A stretch of DNA of 64,000 bases from Bog-473 sp963721585 (GTDB lineage: Bacteria; Actinomycetota; Acidimicrobiia; Acidimicrobiales; RAAP-2), in contig CAVRJN010000008.1 of NCBI GenBank assembly GCA_963721585.1, positions 1 to 64,000 of the forward strand, read 5' to 3'. How positions within the stretch are numbered: the stretch's first letter is position 1; each line of letters starts with the position of its first letter. The position numbers and the translations under genes were made by a program. This document shows, in pieces, positions 43,757 through 52,133 of this stretch. Under the pieces are notes generated by a model that was not told where the DNA came from, searched no databases, and saw only the letters and a list, made by a program, of their open reading frames with translations.

Positions 43757-44476
43757 ATGCCGCGTCGCCGGACCGGCTCAGGGCCGCCGTCGCTGCCCAC
43801 CGGGGACGAGAAGACGGCGCGCGTGCGCGCCATGTTCGACACCATTGCGCCGCGCTACGACCTGATCAACCGCCTGATGACCTTCGGGCTCGACCAGGCC
43901 TGGCGGCGCAACACGGTGGCCGCGTTGGCGCTGCCGGCCCACGCGCTGGTGCTCGACCTCGCCTGTGGCACCGGCGATCTCTCGCGGCTCGCGCTGCGCC
44001 GCGGCTACCGGGTCGTCGGCACCGACCTCAGTGCCGGCATGCTCGCCGCCAACGGCGCGGCCACCCCGCTCGTCGAGGCGGACGGCAGCCACCTTCCCTT
44101 CGTCGACGGCGCCTTCGACGGGCTCGTCTGCGGCTACGCCCTGCGGAATTTCACCGACTTGGCCGCCACCCTGGCCGAGTCGGCCCGCGTCCTGCGCCCG
44201 GGCGGGCGATTGGCCGTGCTCGAGGTTGACACGCCCACCGCGCCGCTCTGGCGCGCCGGCTACGACCTGTGGTTCACCAAGGCCGTACCCGCTCTCGGGG
44301 CTGCACTCTCGGACAAGGACGCCTACCGGTACCTCCCGCAGTCTGTCGCCTACCTGCCTCCGGCATCTGTCCTGCGCACCATGCTGCGCGCCGCGGGCTT
44401 CTCCGCCGTGGGGATCCGACCCCTGGCCGGCGGCCTGAGCCAGATGGTGGTGGCCACCCGCAACGGCGCACCGTGA
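43757..44476 (+). CDS. menG: Demethylmenaquinone methyltransferase
   Basis: A UbiE/MenG-type SAM methyltransferase making menaquinone from demethylmenaquinone. The family start VRAMFDTIAPRYDLINRLMT, motif I LDLACGTGDLSRLA, ALRNFTDLAATLAESARVLR and LAVLEVDTPT are all present, ending with the GLSQMVVATR motif. It has 239 residues. Its TGA overlaps the menF start (GTGA), so the two menaquinone genes are translated together. Confidence 0.92.
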   Translation: MPRRRTGSGPPSLPTGDEKTARVRAMFDTIAPRYDLINRLMTFGLDQAWRRNTVAALALPAHALVLDLACGTGDLSRLALRRGYRVVGTDLSAGMLAANGAATPLVEADGSHLPFVDGAFDGLVCGYALRNFTDLAATLAESARVLRPGGRLAVLEVDTPTAPLWRAGYDLWFTKAVPALGAALSDKDAYRYLPQSVAYLPPASVLRTMLRAAGFSAVGIRPLAGGLSQMVVATRNGAP

Positions 44477-45762
44477 CAGCGGCGGGCGCGGCGTTCCACG
44501 CCCGCACCGTTCCGCTCGACTACGGGCCCGACGCGCTGGAGTTCGACGGCAGCCCGACCGTGCTCTTCGACCGGCCCGGGCTGACGTTGGTCGGGTGGGG
44601 CACCGCCCTGCTCGTCCCCGCCGGCGAGGCGGCGGCCGCGCTGGCCGCCATCCCCTGCGACGACGCCGTCGAGACCCTGGGGTCGGGACCCGTCGCCCTC
44701 GGCGCGCTCCCCTTCGCCGACGCGTTCGGCGGGCATCTCGTCGTGCCACGCTTCACCATGGGGACGTCGCGCGACGCCGACGGGGTGACCCGGCGCTGGG
44801 CCACCGCGGTCGGGCCGGCCGACGTGGCGTTGCCCGACACCGGCGAGCTCTTCGACGCCGTCATCTGGCAGTACGGCACCACGCCGTCGGAGCCCGCGGA
44901 AGCCGGCGTGGCCGACCTGACCACCGCCATGAACGGCGCGGACTATGCGGCCATGGTCGCCGAGGCCGTACGGGAGATGGCCCAGCCGCGAGCCACCCTG
45001 CGCAAGGTGGTCCTCTCCCGGCCCGTGGAGGTCCACCTCACCGGCGCGCTCTCCCTGGCTGCCGCCCTGCGCCGGCTGCGGGCCGCAGAGCCGAATTGCA
45101 CGATCTTCTCCATGCCGGTCCCCGATGGATCCTTCTTCGGGGCCAGCCCCGAGCTCCTGGTGGCACGGCACGGGACCAGGGTGTCGAGCCATCCCCTCGC
45201 CGGCACCGTGCCCCGGGGCAACACCGCCCGGGCCGACGCCGACGCCCAGCGCGACCTCGCCGCCTCGACAAAGAACCGGTCGGAGCATCGCTACGTCGTC
45301 GATGCCATCGCCACGGTCCTGGAGCCGTTCTGCGAGGAGCTGTCGGTCCCGACGGAGCCCTCCGTGGTGGCGTTTCGCTCCGTGGCGCACCTCGGGACGA
45401 GGATCGAGGGTCGGCTGAGCCGGCCCTCGGGGGTGCTCGAGATTCTCCAGCTGCTCCATCCCACGCCCGCCGTGGGCGGCACGCCGCTCCCGGAGGCGCT
45501 GGCCTTCATAGGGGGCCACGAGGCGGGGGAACGCGGCTACTGGGCCGGCCCGGTGGGGTGGGTCGGTGCCGGAGGTGACGGGGAGTGGATGATCGGAATC
45601 CGCAGCGCGCAGCTCGACGCCAACGGGACGTCCCTGCTGTTGCGGGCCGGCGGGGGCGTCGTGGCCGACTCGGATCCGGACGCCGAGGCCGCCGAGGCCG
45701 ACGTGAAGCTGGCCACCGTGCTCGATGCGGTGGTGCCCGGAGCCTCAGTGCAGCTGCGGTGA
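44473..45762 (+). CDS. menF: Isochorismate synthase
   Basis: A chorismate-utilising enzyme, 429 residues. The chorismate-binding core includes LRKVVLSRPVEVHLTGALSL, FFGASPELLVARHGTRV, PLAGTVPRGNT, and the metal region (LHPTPAVGGTP and GYWAGPVGWV). HPTPAVGGTP is the signature of the isochorismate-synthase branch rather than anthranilate or aminodeoxychorismate synthases, and coupling to menG points to menaquinone. The GTG at 44473 overlaps the menG stop. The last 18 bp overlap the convergent histidine kinase gene. Confidence 0.88.
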   Translation: MTAAGAAFHARTVPLDYGPDALEFDGSPTVLFDRPGLTLVGWGTALLVPAGEAAAALAAIPCDDAVETLGSGPVALGALPFADAFGGHLVVPRFTMGTSRDADGVTRRWATAVGPADVALPDTGELFDAVIWQYGTTPSEPAEAGVADLTTAMNGADYAAMVAEAVREMAQPRATLRKVVLSRPVEVHLTGALSLAAALRRLRAAEPNCTIFSMPVPDGSFFGASPELLVARHGTRVSSHPLAGTVPRGNTARADADAQRDLAASTKNRSEHRYVVDAIATVLEPFCEELSVPTEPSVVAFRSVAHLGTRIEGRLSRPSGVLEILQLLHPTPAVGGTPLPEALAFIGGHEAGERGYWAGPVGWVGAGGDGEWMIGIRSAQLDANGTSLLLRAGGGVVADSDPDAEAAEADVKLATVLDAVVPGASVQLR

Positions 45763-47247
45763 GCGCACCGGCGGCGGCGGGTCCGCCGCCGCGGTCACCT
45801 GTGTGGCGGCCAACGGGATCTTGACCAAAATGGTCGCCCCGCCCTGAGCGGACGTGGCCACCACCGCCGTCCCGTGGAGGGCTTCGGCGATGGCCCGCAC
45901 GATGGCGAGGCCGAGCCCGGTCCCGGACACGGAGCGGGAGGGGTCGCCCTGGTAGAAGCGGTCGAAGATCCGGCCGGCCTTGCCGGGCGGGATCCCCGGC
46001 CCGTTGTCGGACACCCGGATGAAGCCCAGGGTATGCGTGACGCCCGTCGACACGGTGACCTCGGTGCCCGGCGGGGTGTGGGCCAACGCGTTGCGCACGA
46101 GGTTGTGCGCGACCTGGGCCAGGCGCTCGCCGTCCCCCACCACCACGACCGGAGGCCCGGCCTCCAAGGTGAGGTGGTGGGCGTGCGGCACCGCGTTCGA
46201 GTCGTCCACCGCGTCCGCACAGATGCGGTGCAGGTCGACCGGCTCGGACCGCAGCGGTCGACCCCGGTCCAGCTCGGCCAGCAGGAGGAGATCCTCGACC
46301 AGGCCGCCCATGCGGGTCGCCTCCTCCTCAATGCGCTTGAGCGCCTTCTGCCGGCCCGCCTCGTCGGAGAAGCCGCCCCGGCCGAGCAGCTCGGCGTAGC
46401 CCCGGATGGAGGTCAGCGGCGTGCGCAGCTCGTGGGAGGCGTCGGCCACGAACTGGCGCAGGCGCTCCTCGGAGGCCGACTTCTCGGCGAAGGCCCCTTC
46501 GATCTGGGTCAGCATCTCGTTCAGGGCCGAACCCAGGCGGCCCACCTCGGTGCCCGGGCGGCCCTCGGGGACACGGCGGGTCAGGTCCCCCGAGGCGATG
46601 GCGTCGGCCGTGCCCGCCATCTGGCGCAGCGGTCGAAGCCCCCGGCGCACCACCAGGAGGACCAGCACACCCATGGCCAGCAGGACGGCCATGCTGGCGG
46701 TGAGCTCCACCCTGCGCAGCGAGACCAGCGTGTCGTTGGTCGGGTTCAGCGAAAGAGAGGTGACCAGGGTCCCCTGGGGGACCGAGACGGCGACCGTGCG
46801 GTAGCGGCCGTCAGGGTCCCCGGTGCTCCCCAACACCACGGCGTCGGGATCGGGGCGGAACGTGCCGGCGTAGCGGCCGACGCGCACGTGGCTGCCGATG
46901 TCGGGCACCTCCTGGACGGGGATGTCCTTCGTGAGGATCGGCGCCGGATCGGGCCGCGCCAGCGGCCCCGACGGGCGGGAGAGGATCACGTGCCTGGAGT
47001 GGTTCAACAGCTGGACGTACACGTCGGCGGTGATGCGGCGCGAGAGGTCGGCCTCGTTGACCGGGACACCACGTTCGGCGGCGTAGGTCAGGTACTGGAA
47101 GCCGAGGGACTCGTTCTGGGCGAGCGTGTTGTCGGCCTGGCCGTAGAGGAAGGAGTGGACCTCCGCGTACGTCACGAGATCGGCGACCAGCAGGCCGATC
47201 ACGAGCAGCGACGCCACGACCGCGACGAGCCGCTTCTGGAGGCTCAT
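45745..47247 (-). CDS. Sensor histidine kinase
   Basis: A 500-residue membrane kinase. An N-terminal transmembrane segment (VAVVASLLVIGLLVADLVTY) is followed by an extracytoplasmic sensor region (about 30-180) and a second segment (ASMAVLLAMGVLVLLVV). A HAMP linker (about 205-255) leads to the HisKA box with the phosphoacceptor H272 (DASHELRTPLTSIRGY) and a HATPase domain (NLVRNALAHTPPGTEV, VSDNGPGIPPGKAGRIFDRF, GTGLGLAIVRAI). The sensor region has no recognisable domain. The ATG overlaps the stop of the response-regulator gene, its likely partner. Confidence 0.92.
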   Translation of the reverse strand: MSLQKRLVAVVASLLVIGLLVADLVTYAEVHSFLYGQADNTLAQNESLGFQYLTYAAERGVPVNEADLSRRITADVYVQLLNHSRHVILSRPSGPLARPDPAPILTKDIPVQEVPDIGSHVRVGRYAGTFRPDPDAVVLGSTGDPDGRYRTVAVSVPQGTLVTSLSLNPTNDTLVSLRRVELTASMAVLLAMGVLVLLVVRRGLRPLRQMAGTADAIASGDLTRRVPEGRPGTEVGRLGSALNEMLTQIEGAFAEKSASEERLRQFVADASHELRTPLTSIRGYAELLGRGGFSDEAGRQKALKRIEEEATRMGGLVEDLLLLAELDRGRPLRSEPVDLHRICADAVDDSNAVPHAHHLTLEAGPPVVVVGDGERLAQVAHNLVRNALAHTPPGTEVTVSTGVTHTLGFIRVSDNGPGIPPGKAGRIFDRFYQGDPSRSVSGTGLGLAIVRAIAEALHGTAVVATSAQGGATILVKIPLAATQVTAAADPPPPVRSPQLH

Positions 47248-47948
47248 CCGTCCCGAGGGAGGCGAAGGGTGTAGCCGACGCGCCGGATGGTGTGGATGAG
47301 TGCCGGTTCGCGAAGATCGATCTTCTTGCGCAGATAGCTGACGTAGGTCTCGACGATGTTGGGATCGCCGTGGAAGTCGTAACCCCAGACGTTGTCGAGC
47401 AACTCGGATTTGGAGATCACGCGGCGGGCGTTCTCAAGCAGGTAGTGGAGGAGGTTGAACTCCGTCGCCGTCAGCTCGATGGCCAACTCGTCGCGCCACA
47501 CCTCGTGGGTGTCGACGTTCATGGTCAGGTCGGCGAACTGCAGGATGGAGGTGTCGGCTGCCGTCATTTCGCCGGCGCGCCGCAGTATCGCCCCCACGCG
47601 CGCCATGAGCTCCTCGACGCTGAACGGCTTGGTGACGTAGTCGTCGCCCATGCTCAGGCCCTCGACCTTGTCCTGGGTCGTGTCGCGGGCTGTCAGGAAG
47701 ACGATCGGCATCTGCTCGCCCTGGTGGCGCAGGCGCCGGCAGACCTCGTTGCCGTCGAAGTCGGGCAGCATCACGTCGAGCATGACGAGATGGGGCCGGA
47801 AGGTGCGCACCTGCTCGAGCGCCTCGGCCCCGGTCGAGGCCACGCCCACCTGGTAGCCCTCGAACGTGAGCGCGGCGGACAGGAGTTCGGCGATGTTGGG
47901 TTCGTCGTCGACGACGAGGATGCGCGATTGCGGTGCTTCGACCGTCAC
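47244..47948 (-). CDS. OmpR-family response regulator
   Basis: A two-domain regulator (234 residues). The receiver domain has the acidic pair in ILVVDDEPNIAEL, phospho-acceptor D58 (VMLDVMLPDFDGNEV), and a TARDTTQDKVEGL then DDYVTKPFSVEEL switch region. The winged-helix output domain (FADLTMNVDTHEVWRDELAI, LTATEFNLLHYLLENA, HTIRRVGYTLR) binds DNA. It starts at the GTG at 47948 and precedes the sensor kinase with a 4-bp overlap. It lies downstream of a Dpm1-like gene in a compact minus-strand run. Confidence 0.93.
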   Translation of the reverse strand: MTVEAPQSRILVVDDEPNIAELLSAALTFEGYQVGVASTGAEALEQVRTFRPHLVMLDVMLPDFDGNEVCRRLRHQGEQMPIVFLTARDTTQDKVEGLSMGDDYVTKPFSVEELMARVGAILRRAGEMTAADTSILQFADLTMNVDTHEVWRDELAIELTATEFNLLHYLLENARRVISKSELLDNVWGYDFHGDPNIVETYVSYLRKKIDLREPALIHTIRRVGYTLRLPRDG

Positions 47949-47973
47949 GCGGGCCGGCCTCCGTGCATGCCGC

Positions 47974-48787
47974 TCATACCGCCCGGACCGGGTCTTCGGT
48001 GTCCGTGGGGGCTCGGGTCCGGCCCGCCGCCGGCGGAGCCTTGGCGCTGCGCCCACCCCTGGACACACGGCGCGCACCATGCACGATACGGCCCAGGCCC
48101 CACCACGTCACCAGGCCCAACGCCTCGAAGACGATGAACGAGGACATCTTCGACTCGCCGGCGGCGCGGTCGACGAAGCTGATCGGCACCTCGGTGATGG
48201 TGGCGCCGTGCTGAGCCGCCCGGTAGGTCATCTCTATCTGGAAGCCGTAGCCCTCGGCGCGGATGCGGTCGAGATCGAGCTGGCGCAAGATACCGGCCGA
48301 GTACACCCGGTACCCTGCCGTCGCGTCGGCCACACCGAGACCGAGCACCGCCGACGCGTAGGCGTTGCCGCCGCGCGACAACAGATGACGGTGCCAGGCC
48401 CAGTTGGGGATGGAACCGCCTTCGACATAACGCGAGCCGATGACGACGTCGAAGCCCTCGTCGAGCGGCGCGATCAGCGTCGGCAGTGCGGCCGGGTCGT
48501 GCGAGAAGTCGGCGTCGATCTCGATGCAGGCGTCGTACCCGCGTTCGAGGCCCCAGGCGAAGCCGGCGCGGTACGCGCTGCCGAGCCCGGACTTCGACCG
48601 CGCGCAACAGCAGGTGCACGTCGGGCAGTTGCGTCGCCACCCGCTTCACGAGGTCGGCGGTGCCGTCGGGACTCCCGTCGTCGACCACCAACAGGCCCGC
48701 GTCGGGAAGGCACTCGTGGATCCGGTGCAGCATCCGCTCGATGTTCTCCGACTCATTGTAGGTCGGAATGACAACCAGCGGTCGCAT
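47974..48787 (-). pseudogene. Polyprenol-phosphate mannose synthase-like GT2, frameshifted
   Basis: A Dpm1/Ppm1-type family-2 glycosyltransferase in two frames. The N-terminal part from the ATG at 48787 reads LVVIPTYNESENIERMLHRI and VVDDGSPDGTADLVKR to VHLLLR. The rest of the domain reads SKSGLGSAYRAGFAWG, CIEIDADFSHDPAALPTLI, GSRYVEGGSIPNW, HLLSRGGNAYASAV and the C-terminal FQIEMTYRAAQHGATI in the next register. One extra base in a CGCGCG run near 48600 separates them. Every catalytic motif (PTYNE, DDGSPDG, DADFSHDP) is intact once joined, so a sequencing or assembly indel is as likely as true loss. Mannosyl donors of this kind feed the GT87 enzyme at 52129. Confidence 0.7.
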
Positions 48788-48905
48788 ACAGTGCATTCTA
48801 GGGGAGGTTGCCGCGCCACCTTCTTCGCCCGTCGGAGCGGCGGACGGGCCTGGTTCTGCCCCGTTCACTCCACCGCCGCAGGGGTTCCCAGGCACGGCGG
48901 GACCC

Positions 48906-50081
48906 TCAGATATCGGCCGGATCGCCCACCGGCCGCTCCGGCTCCAGCAGGAGGTTGTCCTCGGCCACCTCGGGCCCCCGGCGCAGCTCCCGCACAATCA
49001 CCTGAACGGCCCCGCCCACGGGGATGCCCACCAGGGCTCCGACGAACGTGCCCAACCCGCCGGCCACCCGGCCTCCGAGGGTGGCACCGACCAGCACGGC
49101 GATCAGCACCCAGAACGGGTTCAGCTGCACGGTCCGGCTCATGATCACCGGGTTGAGGAGGTGGTTCTCCACCTGTTGGTAGACGAGGAAGACGATCAGC
49201 ATGGTGATCCCGGCCGGGACGGAGTGGATGGCGGCGATGATCACTACCGGGACGCCGGCCAGCAGTCCACCGACGAGCGGGAGCAGGTCCACCAGGGCGA
49301 CGAAGACGCCGAGCAGCAGGGCGAAGGGAACGCCGAAGATCTCGAGCGTGACACCCACGACGATGCCGGCGATCACCGACGTTGCCGCGTTCCCCAACAT
49401 GTACCCGGTGACCGAACGGATCGACAGGTCGACGACACGGTGCAGGCGCTGCGCCGTCGAGGGCCGGAAGAGGCTCAGGAAGCCGCGCCACATGCGGGGG
49501 GCCTCCAGCATGGTGAAGAAGGTCAGGATGGCGATGGTCACCAGCGCCACGACGGTCGACGCCGCGGCGGCGCCCACCGTCAGCGCGGTCGCCGGCTTCA
49601 GCACTTTGGTGATCTGCGAGGTGAGTTTGGACGAATCCTCCGAGAGGTACTTCTGCAGGTGCAGGCGGTAGACGAGGCGCCCGATCGGACCGCGTCCCTT
49701 CTTGGTCTGCTTGATGAGGTGTGGCACCTGGTTCCCGAAATGGATGGCCGCCGTGACCAGGGGCTCGGCGAACAGGTACACCAGCCCGCCGAGGACCAGG
49801 ACACCCAACAGGAAGACCAGCAGGGTGGCGCCACCGTGGCTCAGGCCCCTCCGGTGCAGGAACCGCGTGGCCGGTGTCAACAGCAATGTGATGAAGAAGG
49901 CGATGACCACGTAGACGAGGATGGTGCGCAGTACCCACAGCCCGAGGATGAGTGCGGCGTTGAGGTCGACCAGCAGAATGACGGTGGCGACCGAGACCAC
50001 GATGGTGCCCAGCGGAATGTTGCGACGATCCGCACTTCCCGAAAATTTCGAGCGCCAGGTCTCGCGGGACTCCGGGGGCAT
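48906..50081 (-). CDS. AI-2E transporter family protein
   Basis: A 391-residue polytopic membrane protein of the AI-2E/PerM family, with seven or eight predicted segments. The N-terminal pair TILVYVVIAFFITLLLTPAT and TLLVFLLGVLVLGGLVYLFA is followed by a long cytosolic helical region (about 120-200) and the conserved core GVPFALLLGVFVALVDLLPL and VGGLLAGVPVVIIAA, then PVIMSRTVQLNPFWVLIAVL. Members export small molecules or ions; the name does not establish AI-2 transport. The tail is acidic. It is divergent from the flippase-like gene. Confidence 0.88.
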   Translation of the reverse strand: MPPESRETWRSKFSGSADRRNIPLGTIVVSVATVILLVDLNAALILGLWVLRTILVYVVIAFFITLLLTPATRFLHRRGLSHGGATLLVFLLGVLVLGGLVYLFAEPLVTAAIHFGNQVPHLIKQTKKGRGPIGRLVYRLHLQKYLSEDSSKLTSQITKVLKPATALTVGAAAASTVVALVTIAILTFFTMLEAPRMWRGFLSLFRPSTAQRLHRVVDLSIRSVTGYMLGNAATSVIAGIVVGVTLEIFGVPFALLLGVFVALVDLLPLVGGLLAGVPVVIIAAIHSVPAGITMLIVFLVYQQVENHLLNPVIMSRTVQLNPFWVLIAVLVGATLGGRVAGGLGTFVGALVGIPVGGAVQVIVRELRRGPEVAEDNLLLEPERPVGDPADI

Positions 50082-50144
50082 GCCGCCCAGCTTGGCAGCT
50101 GCGGACTGCCAAGAGGCGCTTCCCCAGGTGGCCCACGTGCAAGC

Positions 50145-51281
50145 ATGACGTGGATGGAAAAGGAGGAGCCGGCGGAGGAGCAGCCGCAGGTCGTGGCGTC
50201 AGCCCCAGAATCCCCGGCGTCCCCGGCGTCCCCGGCCGCCCCGCCGATCCAGCCCCGGGTTCGTCGCAGGTTCCTCCCGCGCAACGTGAAGATCACGTTG
50301 ATGGTGCTGTTTCTCTTCTTCGTCGGCGAGTACATCCTCCTCCCAGAGCTGGCCAGCGCCCGCCGGGAAGCACATCAGCTGTCCCAGCTCAACGTCATCT
50401 GGCTGATCCTCGGCGCGCTCCTCGAGGTGGCGGCCCTGGTGGCGTATACGCAGCTGACACACACGGTTCTCTCCCCCGGTGCGCCCGACCGCTGGCGCAT
50501 CTTCCGCATCAATATGTGGGCGTTGGCCATCAGCCACACGCTTCCCGGAGGCCAGGTGCCGGGAACCGCCGCCAGCTACAAGCTGCTCACCGATGCCAAC
50601 GTGTCGGGCAGTACGGCCGCCTTCGGGCTGGCCACCCAGGGCATCGGCTCGGCGGTCGTCCTCAACGTGATCTTCTGGTTGGCCCTGCTCATCTCCATCC
50701 CGTTGCAGGGGTACAACCCCCTCTACGGCTTCGCCGCCATTCTGGGCGTGCTCCTCCTGGCGATCTTCGCAGGCGTCATCTTCTTCCTCACCCGGGGCGA
50801 GAAGCACGCCAGTATCTTCTTGAAGAAGGTGGCCAACAGGCTGCCCTTCGTCCGCGCCGAGACCGTGACCTCGCTGGTGCAGAAGGTGGCGGACCGCATG
50901 AAGATCCTGTTCACGAGTTCGGAGCTGCTCACGAAAGCGGGCATCTGGGCGGCGGCCAACTGGCTGCTCGACTGCGCGTCGCTCTTCGTCTTCCTCCTCG
51001 CCTTCGGCGCCCACGTCTCGCCGATCGACGTCCTCGTCGCTTACGGGCTCGCCAACATTCTGGCCGTCATCCCGATCACGCCGAGCGGCCTGGGCGTGAT
51101 CGAGATCACCGTGATCGCGATCCTCAAGGGCTTCGGGGTGCCCAGCGGGATCGCCGCGGCCGGTGTCCTGAGTTGGCGCCTGGTGAACTTCTGGCTCCCC
51201 ATTCCCTTCGGCGGTGCCTCGTACCTGTCGCTGCGTTTCGGGCATCCGCGGACGGCGACGGCCAAAGCGATCACCTCCTGA
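50145..51281 (+). CDS. Lysylphosphatidylglycerol synthase TM-region-like flippase protein
   Basis: A 378-residue integral membrane protein of the UPF0104/LPG-synthase-TM family, with about eight segments. A Pro/Ala-rich cytosolic N terminus (about 1-40) leads into MVLFLFFVGEYILLPELASA and later INMWALAISHTLPGGQVPGT, whose small-residue patch is the family signature, then AIPITPSGLGVIEI-type VIPITPSGLGVIEITVIAIL. No synthetase domain is attached. Such proteins are thought to translocate lipid-linked substrates, which fits the neighbouring Dpm1-like and GT87 genes. The start could also be the ATG at 50154; an upstream extension is antisense to the AI-2E gene and is rejected. Confidence 0.8.
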   Translation: MTWMEKEEPAEEQPQVVASAPESPASPASPAAPPIQPRVRRRFLPRNVKITLMVLFLFFVGEYILLPELASARREAHQLSQLNVIWLILGALLEVAALVAYTQLTHTVLSPGAPDRWRIFRINMWALAISHTLPGGQVPGTAASYKLLTDANVSGSTAAFGLATQGIGSAVVLNVIFWLALLISIPLQGYNPLYGFAAILGVLLLAIFAGVIFFLTRGEKHASIFLKKVANRLPFVRAETVTSLVQKVADRMKILFTSSELLTKAGIWAAANWLLDCASLFVFLLAFGAHVSPIDVLVAYGLANILAVIPITPSGLGVIEITVIAILKGFGVPSGIAAAGVLSWRLVNFWLPIPFGGASYLSLRFGHPRTATAKAITS

Positions 51282-51294
51282 CACCGCACCGTTG

Positions 51295-52104
51295 ATGCGC
51301 GACGTCCGTCAACACCACCCATTGCACGCACGCTGGGTCGCGGCACAGCGGCTCCGACTGGACCGCACGCGCCCGTCCACTCCCGGCGGCGACGTCGAGG
51401 CTGAGCGCCGCCTCTACCGGGCCATCGCGGGAGGCGTGGGCATCCCCGTCGGAACGTCGTCCGCACTGGCGCAACGAACGCAGGTGATCGACGCCGAGGT
51501 GGCGCGTGCGCTCGGCCGCGGCACGGCCCAGGTCGTCCTCCTCGGTGCAGGCGACGACGGACGCGGGCTGCGCTTCGGTGGCGGAGCGGTGCGCTGGTTC
51601 GAGGTGGATCGGCCAGCCGCGCAAGCGGCCAAGCGCCACCGGCTGGAGGCGCTCGACATCGCAACCACCTCGACGACGTATATCGGACTCGACCTGCTCG
51701 CCGACGACCTGGCCGTCGCGCTCTTCGCGGCCGGCCACGATGCCGGCGCGCCGTCGCTCTTCGTCGCGGAGGACCTCTTCGACGCGCTGACGCTGGAGGC
51801 GACGGCATCCGTCTGCTCGGCGCTGCGGGCCCGGGCGGCCCCGGGCAGCGTGCTGGTGGCCACTTTCTCGGTCTTGCCCGAAACCGGTGAGCTGGCACGC
51901 GTCGTACGCTCCGCCGGCGGCCTGCTGCGTCAGGCCACCAACGAGCGCCGGCGCAACGAGTTCCGCCCCGGGGATCCGCAGAAGCTGATGGTCGTGACGG
52001 GTTGGCGGGTCACCCACGCCGAAACGTCAGGGGAAAGTCGCCTCGACCCGGGCGCCCACATGCTCAGCCTCGTCTGTGAGCCCGACCCCGAACGAGGGGG
52101 CTGA
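51295..52104 (+). CDS. Leucine-carboxyl-methyltransferase-family SAM methyltransferase
   Basis: A 269-residue protein with the fold of the LCM/PPM1 family common in actinobacteria. AIAGGVGIPVGTSSALAQRT is the family N-terminal helix, VVLLGAGDDGRGLRF is a variant of the usual GCGLDTR loop, VRWFEVDRPAAQAAKRHRL is the SAM-ribose strand, and LFVAEDLFDALTLEA is the later aspartate strand. The glycine loop is slightly changed but the acidic residues remain. The substrate is unknown. It begins 14 bp after the flippase-like gene, so co-transcription is likely. Confidence 0.75.
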   Translation: MRDVRQHHPLHARWVAAQRLRLDRTRPSTPGGDVEAERRLYRAIAGGVGIPVGTSSALAQRTQVIDAEVARALGRGTAQVVLLGAGDDGRGLRFGGGAVRWFEVDRPAAQAAKRHRLEALDIATTSTTYIGLDLLADDLAVALFAAGHDAGAPSLFVAEDLFDALTLEATASVCSALRARAAPGSVLVATFSVLPETGELARVVRSAGGLLRQATNERRRNEFRPGDPQKLMVVTGWRVTHAETSGESRLDPGAHMLSLVCEPDPERGG

Positions 52105-52133
52105 CCCGGCTGGTGATCCCGCCGCTGGTCAGC
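52100..52133. terminator. Hairpin between convergent genes
   Basis: GCTGACC (52100-52106) pairs with GGTCAGC (52127-52133) between the convergent stops at 52104 and 52129; an overlapping alternative stem is CCCGGCTG with CAGCCGGG. No U-tract. Confidence 0.35.

Noticed and set aside
48590..48610. Programmed frameshift in the Dpm1-like gene
   Set aside because: The switch point has no slippery heptamer or stimulatory hairpin typical of programmed sites. An indel in a CG run explains it better.
48768..50144. Long upstream extension of the flippase-like gene
   Set aside because: It is antisense to the AI-2E gene and is very rich in Asp, Glu, Gln and His, as expected for an antisense reading.
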